This document shows, piece after piece, positions 35,580-46,529 of a DNA stretch of 64,000 bases; positions within the stretch are counted from its first letter, which is position 1, and each line of letters starts with the position of its first letter. The stretch lies in NCBI RefSeq assembly GCF_026210795.1, contig NC_089429.1, positions 6,667,001 to 6,731,000 on the forward strand. Direction: 5' to 3'. The stretch is from Rhizophagus irregularis. Taxonomy: Eukaryota; Glomeromycota; Glomeromycetes; Glomerales; Glomeraceae. A program made the position numbers and the translations under genes. The notes below the pieces were generated by a model. It had not been told where the DNA came from, made no database searches, and saw only the letters and a program-made list of their open reading frames with translations.

Positions 35580-36130
35580 TCGATCATCAAATTCGCGCTC
35601 AGGCGTCATTATTCAACGCTCAATGTAACTCTCCTTTAATTAAATTTCTGATTTTATCATCACAAAACAAATTATGGTCTCAAGATATTCAAAAAATTTT
35701 ATCTTTTTTTTCGTTCCCAATTAAAAATTTCAATAGAATAGAATCTTTAATGTGCATCTTTCAATATTATTCTTTATCTTTTCCTTTAATTTTTCTTACA
35801 AAAAGAGGTCAAATTCCTTTAAGCAATTTTATTGCTGACCAAAAAAAAAAAATTTCATATATTAATAGTTTAAAAAACAAGAACATTATGTTTTTAGATC
35901 AAATTATCTCAGTGAATGAACACTTTCTACTACAGTGAAAAGAAATTAAACAATCTTTACGATGTAAAAAAGGTAGACAACCTGGACAGTACGAATTCTT
36001 ACTCGATAGCATAGTTTTAAACTTCACCATTGACACACTTATAGTACAAAACCCACGAACCAAAAAACCATCGATACCTAACGGCTCAGATCAACCTACA
36101 CCTTCCATGATTTTCTATCAGTGGTAATGA
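35580..36130 (+). pseudogene. LINE polyprotein relic (region between RT and RNase H)
   Basis: The plus strand encodes NKNIMFLDQIISVNEHFLLQ then, after a TGA, KEIKQSLRCKKGRQPGQYEF and LLDSIVLNF. This fits the linker segment of LINE polyproteins in this group (IFLDQL...W..L...RG..P.W...L; recall of the family). Upstream ASLFNAQCNSPLIKFLIL and NKLWSQDIQKILSFF are compatible. RT and RNase H domains are absent, and stops make it nonfunctional. Confidence 0.55.
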
Positions 36131-36468
36131 AGTAAACCGACCCTAATTATCAACGGAAAAAGCACAATACGTATCTGATTCTTTCTTATTTATAATGAGA
36201 CTTAACCAATCAAAGTTTTGGCCCAATTTTCATTTTTTTTCCAACCACACAAACCAATCAGATTACAGTCGAACTTTCTTGAGAATTTTAATTAGCGATG
36301 GCGCTGCTGAAACATACAGCCTCTGACCCCTTAATCAAGAATTATTTTTCAATCACGCAAACCAACATTTATTCCAAATTACCATTAATTTTTTCAAATT
36401 ATAAAAACCGAGGGCCTTTTTTTTAGTTTGTTTTGGACATTGAATAAGGAAGGCTTATAACTATTTTA

Positions 36469-36850
36469 CCGGGTGTCCGGACTTTCGGCGAAGTTCATTT
36501 TACCGAAACCCATTTCGCCGAGGCCATTCGCCAAATGGACATTTCGCCGAGGAATTATTTATTCCATTTGGTTATTTTATTGTTTTTATACTAAATACAT
36601 AAAGAAGTGTTTTTTAGAAAAATTTTTGAATTAGTTCATTGTTTATAATATATTAATAGCCTTCTTTTTCTTACTTTTTCGTAAATAAATATTTTCAGGA
36701 AAATAAAGTTTTTATTTATTTCTTAACAATCAATATCAATTACTTGAATGTTAATAATATCCTGGAAAAAAAAAATCTCAAAAATAATTTAATTTTTATT
36801 TTCGTTGCGCGATGAATATTTTTTGTTAAAATGTTAATCGCTACCATTTT
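36469..36850 (+). mobile_element. Truncated copy of a TTCGCCGA-iteron repeat
   Basis: Begins CCGGGTGTCCGGACTTTCGG followed by repeated CATTTCGCCGA words, then an AT-rich core ending at CGCTACCATTTT. It is similar throughout to 39849-40240, but the right-hand iteron block is missing. Same orientation as the second copy. The two bracket the F-box gene at 37485-39155. Confidence 0.75.
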
Positions 36851-37484
36851 GTTAATATTTACTTACGAAACATACTATGTCGATCATGTAAGGTGGTAAC
36901 AAAACACATACTCTATTTTTTTGCTAAAAATTTTATTAAAGTTCTGATCAGTGATGTCACGCGATTGCTAATCATATCGATTTTTTTTGTCACCGTCTTA
37001 CAACCAGACACTTTGAATAGCGGAAATATTGACCCAAAGCCATACATAACATATTATCCTCTTAACTAACCTCATGATGGAGGCAATTTTTTAAGAAGGG
37101 ACTAATTATTATACATCGGATACAAATATAATGTGAAGGAATAAAAAGTATTAATGGATCTCCAAATATCGTGTTTCACAAATTTCTTAAGGCGTGATCT
37201 GATGCCTGATTAATAGTTATGATAATGTTCTTAATAAATTTAATTTAAAATATATTTATTATAAATCAACTGATTTTATTTAAATTTAAGTAAATTTACA
37301 ACGATAAGAAATGAAATTATTTTCAAAATTTTTGTGAGAGAGATTTAATAATATATCAGCAATAGATCATGTGAAACGTTCGAATTTCGTGTTTGTGTGA
37401 CAGAATTTGCGCCATAAATAGGAATAAACCTTTCGGATTAAAAAAAAATTTTTTTTACCTCTTTCTCTTTTTTTTTTACGAAAT

Positions 37485-39155
37485 ATGTCGCGAAACCAAG
37501 ATATCACCAGTACAGTAAATTTACCAGTTGACTGTATATATGAAATTATTCAGTATGTTGTTCACGATGTTAAAACTTTATATTCATGTGTCGTTTTAAA
37601 TCAAGATTTTTTTCAAGTTGTTGCACGTGTACTTTGGAAAAACCCATTTAAATATATTAAACAAGATGAGACGAAAAAAGCTCTCATCTTTCGAACATAT
37701 TTTTCCTGTCTTGATGATCAAGAAAAAGAACAGGTCACGACATTCTTTAACTCCGTTTTTGACTTTCCCAAACCTTTTATTAATTATCCAAGCTTTCTTC
37801 AAGAATTTGAAATATTCAATATACAAACATCAATGAGGTCTTTTCTTTATCAATATTATTCTGCTACAACTACGGAGAATAAAATTAATAGTATTGTTCA
37901 TATTCTTAACCCTTTTATGGAAAAGTTGTTTTTTAACGCTCAAAGCAATTTTAAATACGTGAGTGTTGATTTGAATGATGAAAAAAATCAGATAGACATG
38001 AGTTCATTTGATAATAGGATTCTTTGTCATATTCTATCAAATATCAACAAATTTACCTTTGGATTTGGGTTTAAATTCGATGTAAAAATAATGGAAATTT
38101 TAAAATTTATTCAAGAGAATGCAACAAAACTTACTGAAATCATTTCTGATTATAATAAAAACATAAACCATGTTCGATTAACATTTACGAAGAAAGAATT
38201 TAAACAACAAAAATTTAAAAAACTTAATCCTAAATTTAATGATTTATTGGATATTTTAAATTCTTTCATTATTTCGTTGGATAATTTGAAATCATTGGAA
38301 ATACCTTGTTTTGTGAAGAATGAGAATTTTGCTAAAAAGCATTCTCATTCTTTAACTCATTTAAAATTACATGAAATTCGTAATTTTAACATAATTGTTA
38401 GTATATTGGATCATTGTTTAAATCTGGAAACAATTGAACTTGTTAATTTTCACTGTAATAAAAATACTGATATTACAGAATTAGATAAACCCATTAATTC
38501 AAAATTTAAAAATCTCAAGAATTTTCATATTACAATCTCCTATTTTTCTGTTCTCACTCTATTCAAAAGAATTATTATAATGTCGGATTATGACCTCAAA
38601 ACCCTTTATTATGATAAATATATTATTCATTCTAATGTTAATAAGTTTACAAAATCAATTTGGCCTTTTTGTACAAATATAACTCATCTTTTTATTAGAA
38701 TATTTCAAAATGATCTTTGTACTATCGTTTCATTTTTGAAAAGTTTGAATTATCTTGTTTTCTTAAAATTGGATTGGGATAATTATCTTGGAACTGATCA
38801 AATTGTTGATTTGGCTCATTCATTTTCTTCTTCCTTACAAATTTTGGAAATCTTGGAGATTGATTCATCTATGATGATTGAAATTTTGGGTGATTTATTT
38901 CGTAATATGCAATGTCATCTCAGGGAAATCAGTATTCGTATGGATTCTAGTATTAATGATGATATATTAGAAATAATCATAGCTTATGCTAGACGGAAAA
39001 ATTCCTTAATAGTTTTTAGATACTTAAATATACCCTCATACCGTTATTATTATCCCCAAGTTTCAAGACGTATTTTAGAAGAAGCCAAAAGCTTATTTAC
39101 AATTGATGATAATCCCGAACCTTTTAAAAGAAGTTTTATTGAACCAATTTTCTAA
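37485..39155 (+). CDS. F-box protein
   Basis: A 556-residue uninterrupted frame from ATG 37485. An F-box lies at about residues 14-58 (NLPVDCIYEIIQYVVHDVKT, then LYSCVVLNQDFFQVVARVLW); such motifs bind Skp1 in SCF ubiquitin ligases. The rest is a long Leu/Ile/Asn-rich region with irregular LRR-like stretches (ILDHCLNLETIELVNFHCN; SLNYLVFLKLDWDN; SSSLQILEILEIDSS), likely substrate-binding. The length fits the expanded F-box families of glomeromycete fungi. A CATAAATA TATA-like element lies about 75 bp upstream (37410) and a pyrimidine-rich leader (37450-37480) precedes the start. It lies between two direct copies of one repeat. It appears intact; its substrate is unknown. Confidence 0.88.
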   Translation: MSRNQDITSTVNLPVDCIYEIIQYVVHDVKTLYSCVVLNQDFFQVVARVLWKNPFKYIKQDETKKALIFRTYFSCLDDQEKEQVTTFFNSVFDFPKPFINYPSFLQEFEIFNIQTSMRSFLYQYYSATTTENKINSIVHILNPFMEKLFFNAQSNFKYVSVDLNDEKNQIDMSSFDNRILCHILSNINKFTFGFGFKFDVKIMEILKFIQENATKLTEIISDYNKNINHVRLTFTKKEFKQQKFKKLNPKFNDLLDILNSFIISLDNLKSLEIPCFVKNENFAKKHSHSLTHLKLHEIRNFNIIVSILDHCLNLETIELVNFHCNKNTDITELDKPINSKFKNLKNFHITISYFSVLTLFKRIIIMSDYDLKTLYYDKYIIHSNVNKFTKSIWPFCTNITHLFIRIFQNDLCTIVSFLKSLNYLVFLKLDWDNYLGTDQIVDLAHSFSSSLQILEILEIDSSMMIEILGDLFRNMQCHLREISIRMDSSINDDILEIIIAYARRKNSLIVFRYLNIPSYRYYYPQVSRRILEEAKSLFTIDDNPEPFKRSFIEPIF

Positions 39156-39244
39156 ATTTGATGAATTTGTCATATTAGTGTATGTATTGCAGATTATCTT
39201 TTATTTGCGATATTGATAGATATTGATATGAATATTTTAGAGTA

Positions 39245-39495
39245 GGAATATATTGAAATTTTTGAAAATAGTGCTGGAAACAAAATTATATGGTTACCAT
39301 GTCCTCAATTTACTTGTTATTTTTCTATTTTGTTATGTATTAAATTGATAAATTTTTGTACTCCTTTTGCCAGGGAATATATTGAAATCTATTGAAAATA
39401 GTCGTGAAAATAAAATTATATGGTTACCATGTCCTCAATTACAGTGTCTTATTATTTTTCTATTATGTTATGTATTAAATTGATAAAATTTTACA
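39245..39495. repeat. 129-bp tandem duplication downstream of the F-box gene
   Basis: GGAATATATTGAAAT at 39245 and 39374 begins two copies of a segment containing ATTATATGGTTACCATGTCC, CTCAATT and TTATGTATTAAATTGATAAA. They differ by scattered changes and a short insertion. The segment probably lies in the gene's 3' untranslated region. Confidence 0.85.
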
Positions 39496-39848
39496 ATAAA
39501 TGCTAATAGGTAATTTTGGCTAAACTGATAAATCGTCGACCTAGTTTTGTGAAAAAATTTTGTTAATATTAAATTTTAAATAAAAATACCGACCGCCAGC
39601 CCAAAATTTTGATTCCATGAAACGAGAGCCAATTTTTAACAATGTGTCGCCGCAACTAATTTTAATACCGTTGGTTAATTTCAAATCAAAATTCTTTCTT
39701 AATAAAAGATGTCAAAGAAAAATTAAATGATATTTTTTACTTTCGTGTTTAAATTGGAACTGAATAAAAAAACCCATAATAATAAATTTAACACCTTAAA
39801 ATTGCTAAACTGAGCCTTTTTACTACTTTCTAAGAGCATAATAAAACT

Positions 39849-40413
39849 CGGTATCCGGACTTTTCTCCGAAGTCCATTTCACCGAAATCCATTTCTCGAA
39901 TGGACATTTCGCCGAATGGACATTTCTTCGAAAAATTATTTATTCCATTAGGTTATTTTATTTGTTTTTATAATAAAAGAAATCATTTCTAGATAAATTT
40001 TGAATTAGCTGATTTTATTTAAATTTACCTCGTTATTTATAATATACATTAATCTTTTTTTTTACTTTATTTTCCTGAAAACATTTATCCATTTATTTAT
40101 TTATTGCTTAACAATTAATATCAGTTACTTGAATGTTGAAGTAATAATATCCTGGAAAAAAAATCGCTAAAATTAAGTTAATTTTTATTTTCATTGCGCG
40201 ATGAATATTTTTTGTAAAAATGTTAATCGCTACCATTTTTCGGCGAAATGTCCATCTGGCGAAATGGAATTCGGCGAAATGGACGATTCGGTGAAATGAA
40301 TTTGATAAAATACACTTTCGGTGAAACGTCCTTTCGGTGAAACTTCCCTTCGGTGAGACATCACTTTGGCGGAGAAATGGCTTCGGCAAATGGGTTTCGA
40401 TGAAATTATACCG
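39849..40413 (+). mobile_element. TTCGCCGA-iteron repeat, full copy
   Basis: About 565 bp: a left block of CATTTCACCGAAATCCATTT-type words, an AT-rich core, and a right block with inverted versions (TTTCGGCGAAATGTCCATCT; TTCGGTGAAAC repeated; GAAATTATACCG). Ends CGGTAT and ATACCG are inverted, and the blocks are reverse complements in word content, so it is a MITE-like element. No target duplication is clear. Open frames across it (40108-40472, minus) are iteron artefacts. Confidence 0.7.
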
Positions 40414-40499
40414 TTATATCGAGATTCCGGTATACCGAATCTCGCTGTGTAGAAAGAATTGTGCAAGTACAAGGCTTTAATGGAAGGAACGTGATTTAG

Positions 40500-42309
40500 G
40501 TGTCAGAGTCATAAATAAAGCATTCAATGTACTCAGAAAAGATTACGATCAATGATGACGCAAAAACCAACTACAATCATGTGATTCAGTTCAACTCTAG
40601 ACCAAATAACAACAGTACAAATGGTCAATATCAGAATTCTAGACAGACCAGCAGTGATAATACCGTAAACCCGTTCTTATCGCCCAACTAGATACCTAAC
40701 AATAATTGTGACATCAACGAATCTCTCTGAAGAAGCGCTCGCGATAACCGCAAAATTAGAAGCCAAAATTGAAAAATTGTCAGAGACTTTTAATCTTTTA
40801 CAAAACAACAAAACACCAACGACATCCAGATATCCCCAATTAAATAATCGTATTGACGAACTAACGACCCATTTTAGCAATGTCACTTCTAGACAAAACA
40901 AACTAGAAGCATCACATTCATCAATCAATACTAAACTGATTTTCTCATCAACGCCTTTCAAAATAACAACAACGAGAAACCTACATCACCACAAAAAAAG
41001 GTACCAAACGCTCAGCGCCTTACAAAAAAAGATCCTATCAAAGCGTAAAGAGTAGATATCCCCTACGATCACAAAACTCTTCAGAATTTGAAAGTGAAAT
41101 GGATGAAGATAATAACCTCCCCGAAAACGGAAAAGCCTCCGATCCAGAATCAGTCAAAGGCATCATAGAACCCGATGAAACAATAGAACCATCCGCATCC
41201 ACATGCATCAAAGGACTTCACACCAATTAATTGGATCTATGGATCCCGTTAATTACTCTCTCTACTCACCTCTTAATATCGATCAACGATTTTGACACCG
41301 GCTTTATATTCAATCCAATTCAGGTTTACTTACACACTTCGAAAATTTTAAATATTTTTTTATGCAGGACACAACTAAACGAAAAAATCTTCTTGGCCTC
41401 GAAAACCAAAACAACAAAACACGCTCGTTTACAATATTCATTTAATTATAAAAACCCTCCGTCATCCTCGTTCCCCGTAAATCAAGATCTCAATCAACAA
41501 CTTACTCACACTCCCCAACACGTACGCGAAACCTATGATACACAAGTTGAATAAATGTTAAAATACATAGAGCAAAATCTAGATGATCTACTAACATCAA
41601 CATTTTCTTCATCAACATCATCAACTAACACAACTAATAACACAACTCCGCAACCTCATACACACATCATTGATTATCACAAAATAGGCTTTATTAACAT
41701 TCATGGCGCCTTTAATCAGAAACTTAATAATATATTACAATTTTTCAAAACACAGAATTTCGATATCTTAACACTAACAGAAACTGGTCTTCACAATATT
41801 AACCCGGATAATAATAAATCATCGGTTAATTCTCACGACCTCCCATCCTACAACAATTCTAACTTACCTGAAAATCATTTATATACTCGGACGCATCAGG
41901 AACTACCAAAGGCAGTGGAGTATCCGTGATTCTCTCAAAATTTCCAAAAACACGTGATTAAATCACATCTCTTCAAAGGACGCATCCTCACTATAGATTT
42001 GTGCTTCAAAGGCAATAATTACATAAGAATCATCAGCTGCTATTTACCAGCAGATACATCAAAAGATAAAGATCTCATTATATCTTGTTACCAACACATA
42101 GAATTACGTCTCAAAGAAGCACACGACAAAAAATACCAAATCATCATCATTTTAGGCGATTTTAACATCAACTTTGACAAAAGCAAAAATTACAAACCAG
42201 ATAACAACAATCAACAAAATAAATCATATCCTAAATGGAGGAAAGAAATCAATAACATAATCGAAGGATTCTCGCTCATCGATAACATGAAATATTTTCA
42301 TGACCAATG
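40500..42309 (+). pseudogene. LINE relic: ORF1 remnant plus endonuclease domain
   Basis: Asn/Ser/Thr-rich and coiled-coil-like text (LSEEALAITAKLEAKIEKLS, 40728-40787) suggests an ORF1 remnant. The endonuclease follows: IGFINIHGAFNQKLNNILQF (from about 41685), FDILTLTETGL (metal-site Glu), then two compensating frameshifts near 41880 and 41945 around GSGVSVILSKFPK. After these come ITIDLCFKG-like sequence, IRIISCYLPAD and YQIIIILGDFNIN (catalytic D-x-N) to LIDNMKYFHDQW at about 42308. Stops at 41552 and 41927 and the shifts make it dead. It ends abruptly at the RdRp fragment, with no reverse transcriptase, unlike the usual 5' truncation of LINEs. Confidence 0.75.
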
Positions 42310-43260
42310 GAGTCTAAAGCTTATGCTTGGTATTATTGTCACGGGATAATTTTGTTTATTTTTTTATTGTTTTATTTTTTTTATCTATGATTATCTATTT
42401 TTATCTTCCATTTTTATTTGTTTATTTTTAGTATAGTTATTTTTAGTTCTTTTTAGATATTTAGTGATTAGATAACAAACGGAAGCTTAGCGATAGAAAA
42501 GTGGCTGAATATAAGTGGCTGTATAAACAAATGTGCCCAGATCGCCACAATTGGCCGCGATTCTGTTCGAAAAGACAGAATTGCACCAAAAATCTAACAT
42601 TATAAAAATGACCGTCGTTGATAGTTGTAAAGGTTCAGTTTGAATTCGTTTAGAAAAGTTTAGTTAGGTTTTATTACCAGCCGATAATATACGGATATTA
42701 CAGAACGCCGATAGATAGAGGCAGTAATGTCGTATTATTTTGTTTCATTGTTAATAAACCGCTGATCTGTTTCCGTATTGTGCATACACATTTTATCATT
42801 TTTTTTTTACACACTGTTTATTACTGTTTATTATCGTTCACTATCATTAGCATTTATTATCAATTATTAATTTTTGTTATACATCGTTGATTTTTCGTAT
42901 ACATTTGATAACTAATCGTTTTTATATACGCACCACCTGATCTACCCTTAACCGCCATATTACCCTGCCCTTTATTAACCGATCTTATATTTCTTTCTGT
43001 TACTACCTACCGAACGACAGAAACCGGTAGTAACAGTATTATGCATCATACCATCCTTATTATCCTTCTGAAAATATGATATCATTCCCTTGGATTGCGA
43101 ATGATATTTTATGTGACATTGCCGTTAGAAATGATAATCAAAGAGCGTCCATGGAACTAATGGATTTATTAGGACCTCATGACACTAACTTGAATATTTT
43201 TTCAAACGGCAATCAGAATCAAAATATAATGATCATGATCAAAATTTAATTGATTTAAGG
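42310..43260 (+). pseudogene. RNA-dependent RNA polymerase C-terminal fragment, split by a solo LTR
   Basis: The frame ESKAYAWYY (42310-42336) is cut by the LTR and resumes at 43043 as ASYHPYYPSENMISFPWIAN, DILCDIAVRND. One copy of GTATTAT restores W-Y-Y-A-S-Y-H-P, so the two parts were one exon. AWYxxxYHP and SFPWI are conserved near the C-terminus of eukaryotic RNA-dependent RNA polymerases (QDE-1/Rdp1 type), enzymes of RNA silencing. The frame runs on to a stop near 43250. The catalytic DxDGD region is not present. It lies on the opposite strand from the larger RdRp pseudogene at 44640-46529. Confidence 0.7.
42337..43035 (+). mobile_element. Solo LTR of an LTR retrotransposon
   Basis: A 699-bp sequence starts TGTCACGGGATAA and ends GGTAGTAACA (TG...CA). 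It closely resembles 49930-50617. It contains a TATA-like ATTATAAAAATGACCGTCG near 42600 and AATAAA near 42752. A direct repeat GTATTAT flanks it (42330-42336, 43036-43042). No internal domain follows, so it is a solo LTR. It disrupts the RdRp exon. Confidence 0.87.
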
Positions 43261-44630
43261 TGAGCTGATGGCCGGAGGGGTATTAATTTATTTCAGCTAG
43301 TTATTTTTGGATTTTTTTTTTAAATATTTCACCGTTAAAAATATTTTAAAAGTTTTTATAATTTTTCAAATAAATTGCTTAAATATTTTTTTATTTTTTA
43401 AATATTTTATATCTTATCAATTATAAAGTTCACGATCATAATAGTATCATAATTAAAGTTCTGTTCAATAATGCCTACCTCAAATTTTTGTCGGAGTTTG
43501 GCGCTAACGTAAGGGTAGGTTAGGTGATAATAACAATACGTAGGGGTTTTACACAAATCTACTATTGGTAAAAATTCCTCAGGTCAAAACATAACATGAT
43601 GCAACATATAATTTTAATACAGGTAATAATACTCATATGACGGTATATCATGATTTAGCAAAAAATGCTCTTTTTAAAAAATAATTGAAAATTTTACGAT
43701 ATTTGTAAATAAATATTATGAGTTTTATTTTATCTAATTATTACATTTTCATTCCATTTCTTAATTTAAAATATTTGTATTACATTATATTATAAATTAT
43801 CAAATCAAAGTTTTCCTTGTAAAGAAAATATAATTACCTATAAAAAATTCATACAATTCAAATGAGCATTCCAGGTTAGTTTTCCAAACTCCATCACATT
43901 GGTTTTTCCAATCATGTAATTATTATACAATAAAATATATTCTTTAAAAAAAAAATTCTTAATTTATAAAAGAAAATTACATTCATGATTCAACATTAAA
44001 ATCAAATTTTATCATAGAAGGGTTAAAAGGGTTGAATCAGAATGTTGTTCTTTTATTCGTGATGATGAATTGGTGCTATGGAGAACTGCGGCTAGGGATA
44101 TGAGATGACTCTATCGGTTCGGTTCTACGAACCAGAACGAGTCGGGATGAGTCGAATTGACGAATTGATGGAACTGACTCCAAAAATCGGTTGAAACGGA
44201 GTTTGGGCCGCCGAATCTAATACGGTTTTTATAATATAATTCTTCTTATTATTATTTAATTATGATTTAAAACAAATTAGTTCAAAAAAAAACGCTATTT
44301 AAAATAATAAATTTTATTAAATGTTATCTTTATTATTATTAAATGTTCATTAATATGATTTAGTTATACAGTTAAAAAATAAAATTTATAATGTTCGCTA
44401 TTTAACATTGTTATTAGTTATTTTTATTGTTATTTGAATGTAAAATACATTGTAAACAAAATTTTATAATTTATTATTTCATTAATGCGCGTTTTCACAA
44501 TTCGATTATCATAAAACACAAAATCTTGCACATTTTTGTAATTTTTTGTGCATATACTGCGCATAAAAAATTTAGTGATGAATGTCTCTTAACATCATGA
44601 AACGAAATAATGAAATAAAATTCATCAAAT
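43260..44630. other. AT-rich stretch with a GAGTCG-word patch
   Basis: Mostly AT-rich. 44080-44230 is GC-richer and repeats GGTTCGGTTCTACG/GAGTCG/GAATTGACG words, reminiscent of subterminal iterons of the window's MITEs, but no matching second end was found. No gene supported. Confidence 0.4.
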
Positions 44631-44639
44631 AACGATCGT

Positions 44640-46529
44640 TATTTCTTAAAAATCCCGCTTTGACAAGTTCAGCAAGTGAGATTGAAATTCCATATTCATC
44701 GACATTCCTTGTAAAATATCCAACGCCGTATGTTCACTTTCAAGCATTTTATCCAATTTCCTAACTCGTAAATCTTTTAATTCAATAAATACTTCATCAG
44801 GAATTCCTAATGCGGACAATAATGTAATCGCCTGATGATTGAGATATGTTGAGATGAACGTAGAACCTCTGATAACTTCCAACACATTATAATGTGATTC
44901 AAATTTATGTTGACTAGGACGAACTTGAACTTGATTATCTTTCACATTAGTTGACTGATATAAAACACCTTATACCCAGCCATTCTAAATTGGAATAGTT
45001 TTTAAATCCAATACATAAGCAATCTTCTTTGCTAATGAAAAAGAGATATTCCCTACCCCATCAGAAAAAGTAAAACCATTTCTAACTATCATATCAGGAA
45101 TTTCTATAATATCATGAAAATGACGGATCACCCTATGTGAAGTTTCCATGGTTGGAATTAAAATATAACTTGTAGTAGGAGTTACAATAACTTTACGCAC
45201 CATACCACAATAATATGGTATATATTTAGGCATTTCATATTTTAAATTCTTCATTCTGAACGCAAATATATTAAAGGTTCATTGATCCTTTTCTTCCTCG
45301 AACCAAAATATTAAGAGAGACTTTAGTAGGTTGTTGAGATAATAAAGAATAGAATTCTTTACAAAGGTTATATTCATTAAGGTAATTAAAAGAAATATTA
45401 CATTCGAGCATATAATTAACTTTAAAGTTTAACATTTTACGGTTCACAAAATGTTTACATAATTCAGTTCCATTAATAATTTTTAATGGAAAATTACTAA
45501 TGCTTGAAGTTCTAGGAGCCAAATTATATTCACCGGCCTTCTCAATTAATTTTTTAAAACGATTAAGACCTCCAATTTGATCCAAATCAAAAGTTATTCT
45601 AAAGACGAGCCATTTACCAGGTTGTTCATTATTTTTATGAAAATGAGGCATTTTATCATCTTTTGTAATACGTTTCCAAAAATCATCAATACACCAATTA
45701 AATTTATCTTTTGATTTTTGACACTTGGTACGAAAATATAGTTTGTACCAATACAATGATTTGTTTTACCCCTACATCAAGAATTACGATTGTTGTAGAG
45801 CGACTTGGCATATACTGATATATTATGTAATACCCAACATTTTGCAGAATATTTATTTTCTATAGTAATTGAACCACGAGATCTTTGTTGAGAAACGTAA
45901 AGCTCAGAATAAATATCATTAATTATATCCTTAAAATTGATTTCAGCTTAAAGGTGTGCATCAGCTCTTCATACTCCAATTCCACAATTATTTTTCGTTT
46001 TTGATAATTTATAGAAAATTTTACCGATTGAGTAAATTTAACCTCAGATACCAGGTAGTAGATAATCACCCAATTCTAAACTTTCAGCAGGATAGGAATA
46101 AAAAGTATCAGAACTACGAATGTATTTTTGATAATCGACCTGTAAAACTCTTCCATGAAAGCGTAACGATTTATTCCAGAAAGGATAAGCGGGTACAGGT
46201 CTAATTAAATAAATATTTTTAAAGGGATAAGTAAATGAAATTTAAAGGGTTGAAAAAGAATAAATGTATAAAAATACGTACTTGAATATGATATAAGAAG
46301 TTCCAGTTGAACGTTCAGGATTTTCAGAGTCATAAGCTTCTCTGGTCACAATTTCTACTTTATAAACACTACCATGAGTAGCAAAAAAACCCTTTATTCC
46401 ATCTACAGTAGCTTCAGTTTGAATATTACTAACTTTGAATCCTATTTCAGCAAAGTTTTTCCATTTACGAGGAGGTTTAATTCCACTGTCACAACTGTTT
46501 GGAGAGGAAATTCTCGCGTTTTTTTTCAT
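44640..46529 (-). pseudogene. RNA-dependent RNA polymerase pseudogene (N-terminal and middle part)
   Basis: Starts at 46529 (MKKNARISSPNS). Residues about 30-83 look like an RRM (FKVSNIQTEATVDGIKGFFA). An 81-nt GT-AG intron (46201-46281) joins to PVPAYPFWNKSLRFHGRVLQ. Downstream come QPGKWLVFRITFDLD, then VTPTTSYILIPTMETSHRVI, GFTFSDGVGNISFSLAKK (the FxDGxGxIS hallmark) and VRPSQHKFES with YLNHQAITLLSALGIPDEVF. Stops interrupt it: TGA and TAA near 46040, others around 45950 and 45765, and two TAGs/TAAs near 44975-44960. The sequence ends at about 44640, before the catalytic DxDGD motif. RdRps amplify small-RNA silencing; this copy cannot. Confidence 0.88.

Noticed and set aside
40108-40472. 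Arg/Phe/Ser-rich minus-strand frames
   Set aside because: Products of the TTCGGTGAA iterons in the repeat at 39849-40413.
45956-46204. 82-codon plus-strand frame
   Set aside because: It is the complement of the RdRp pseudogene, whose minus-strand frame matches the family.
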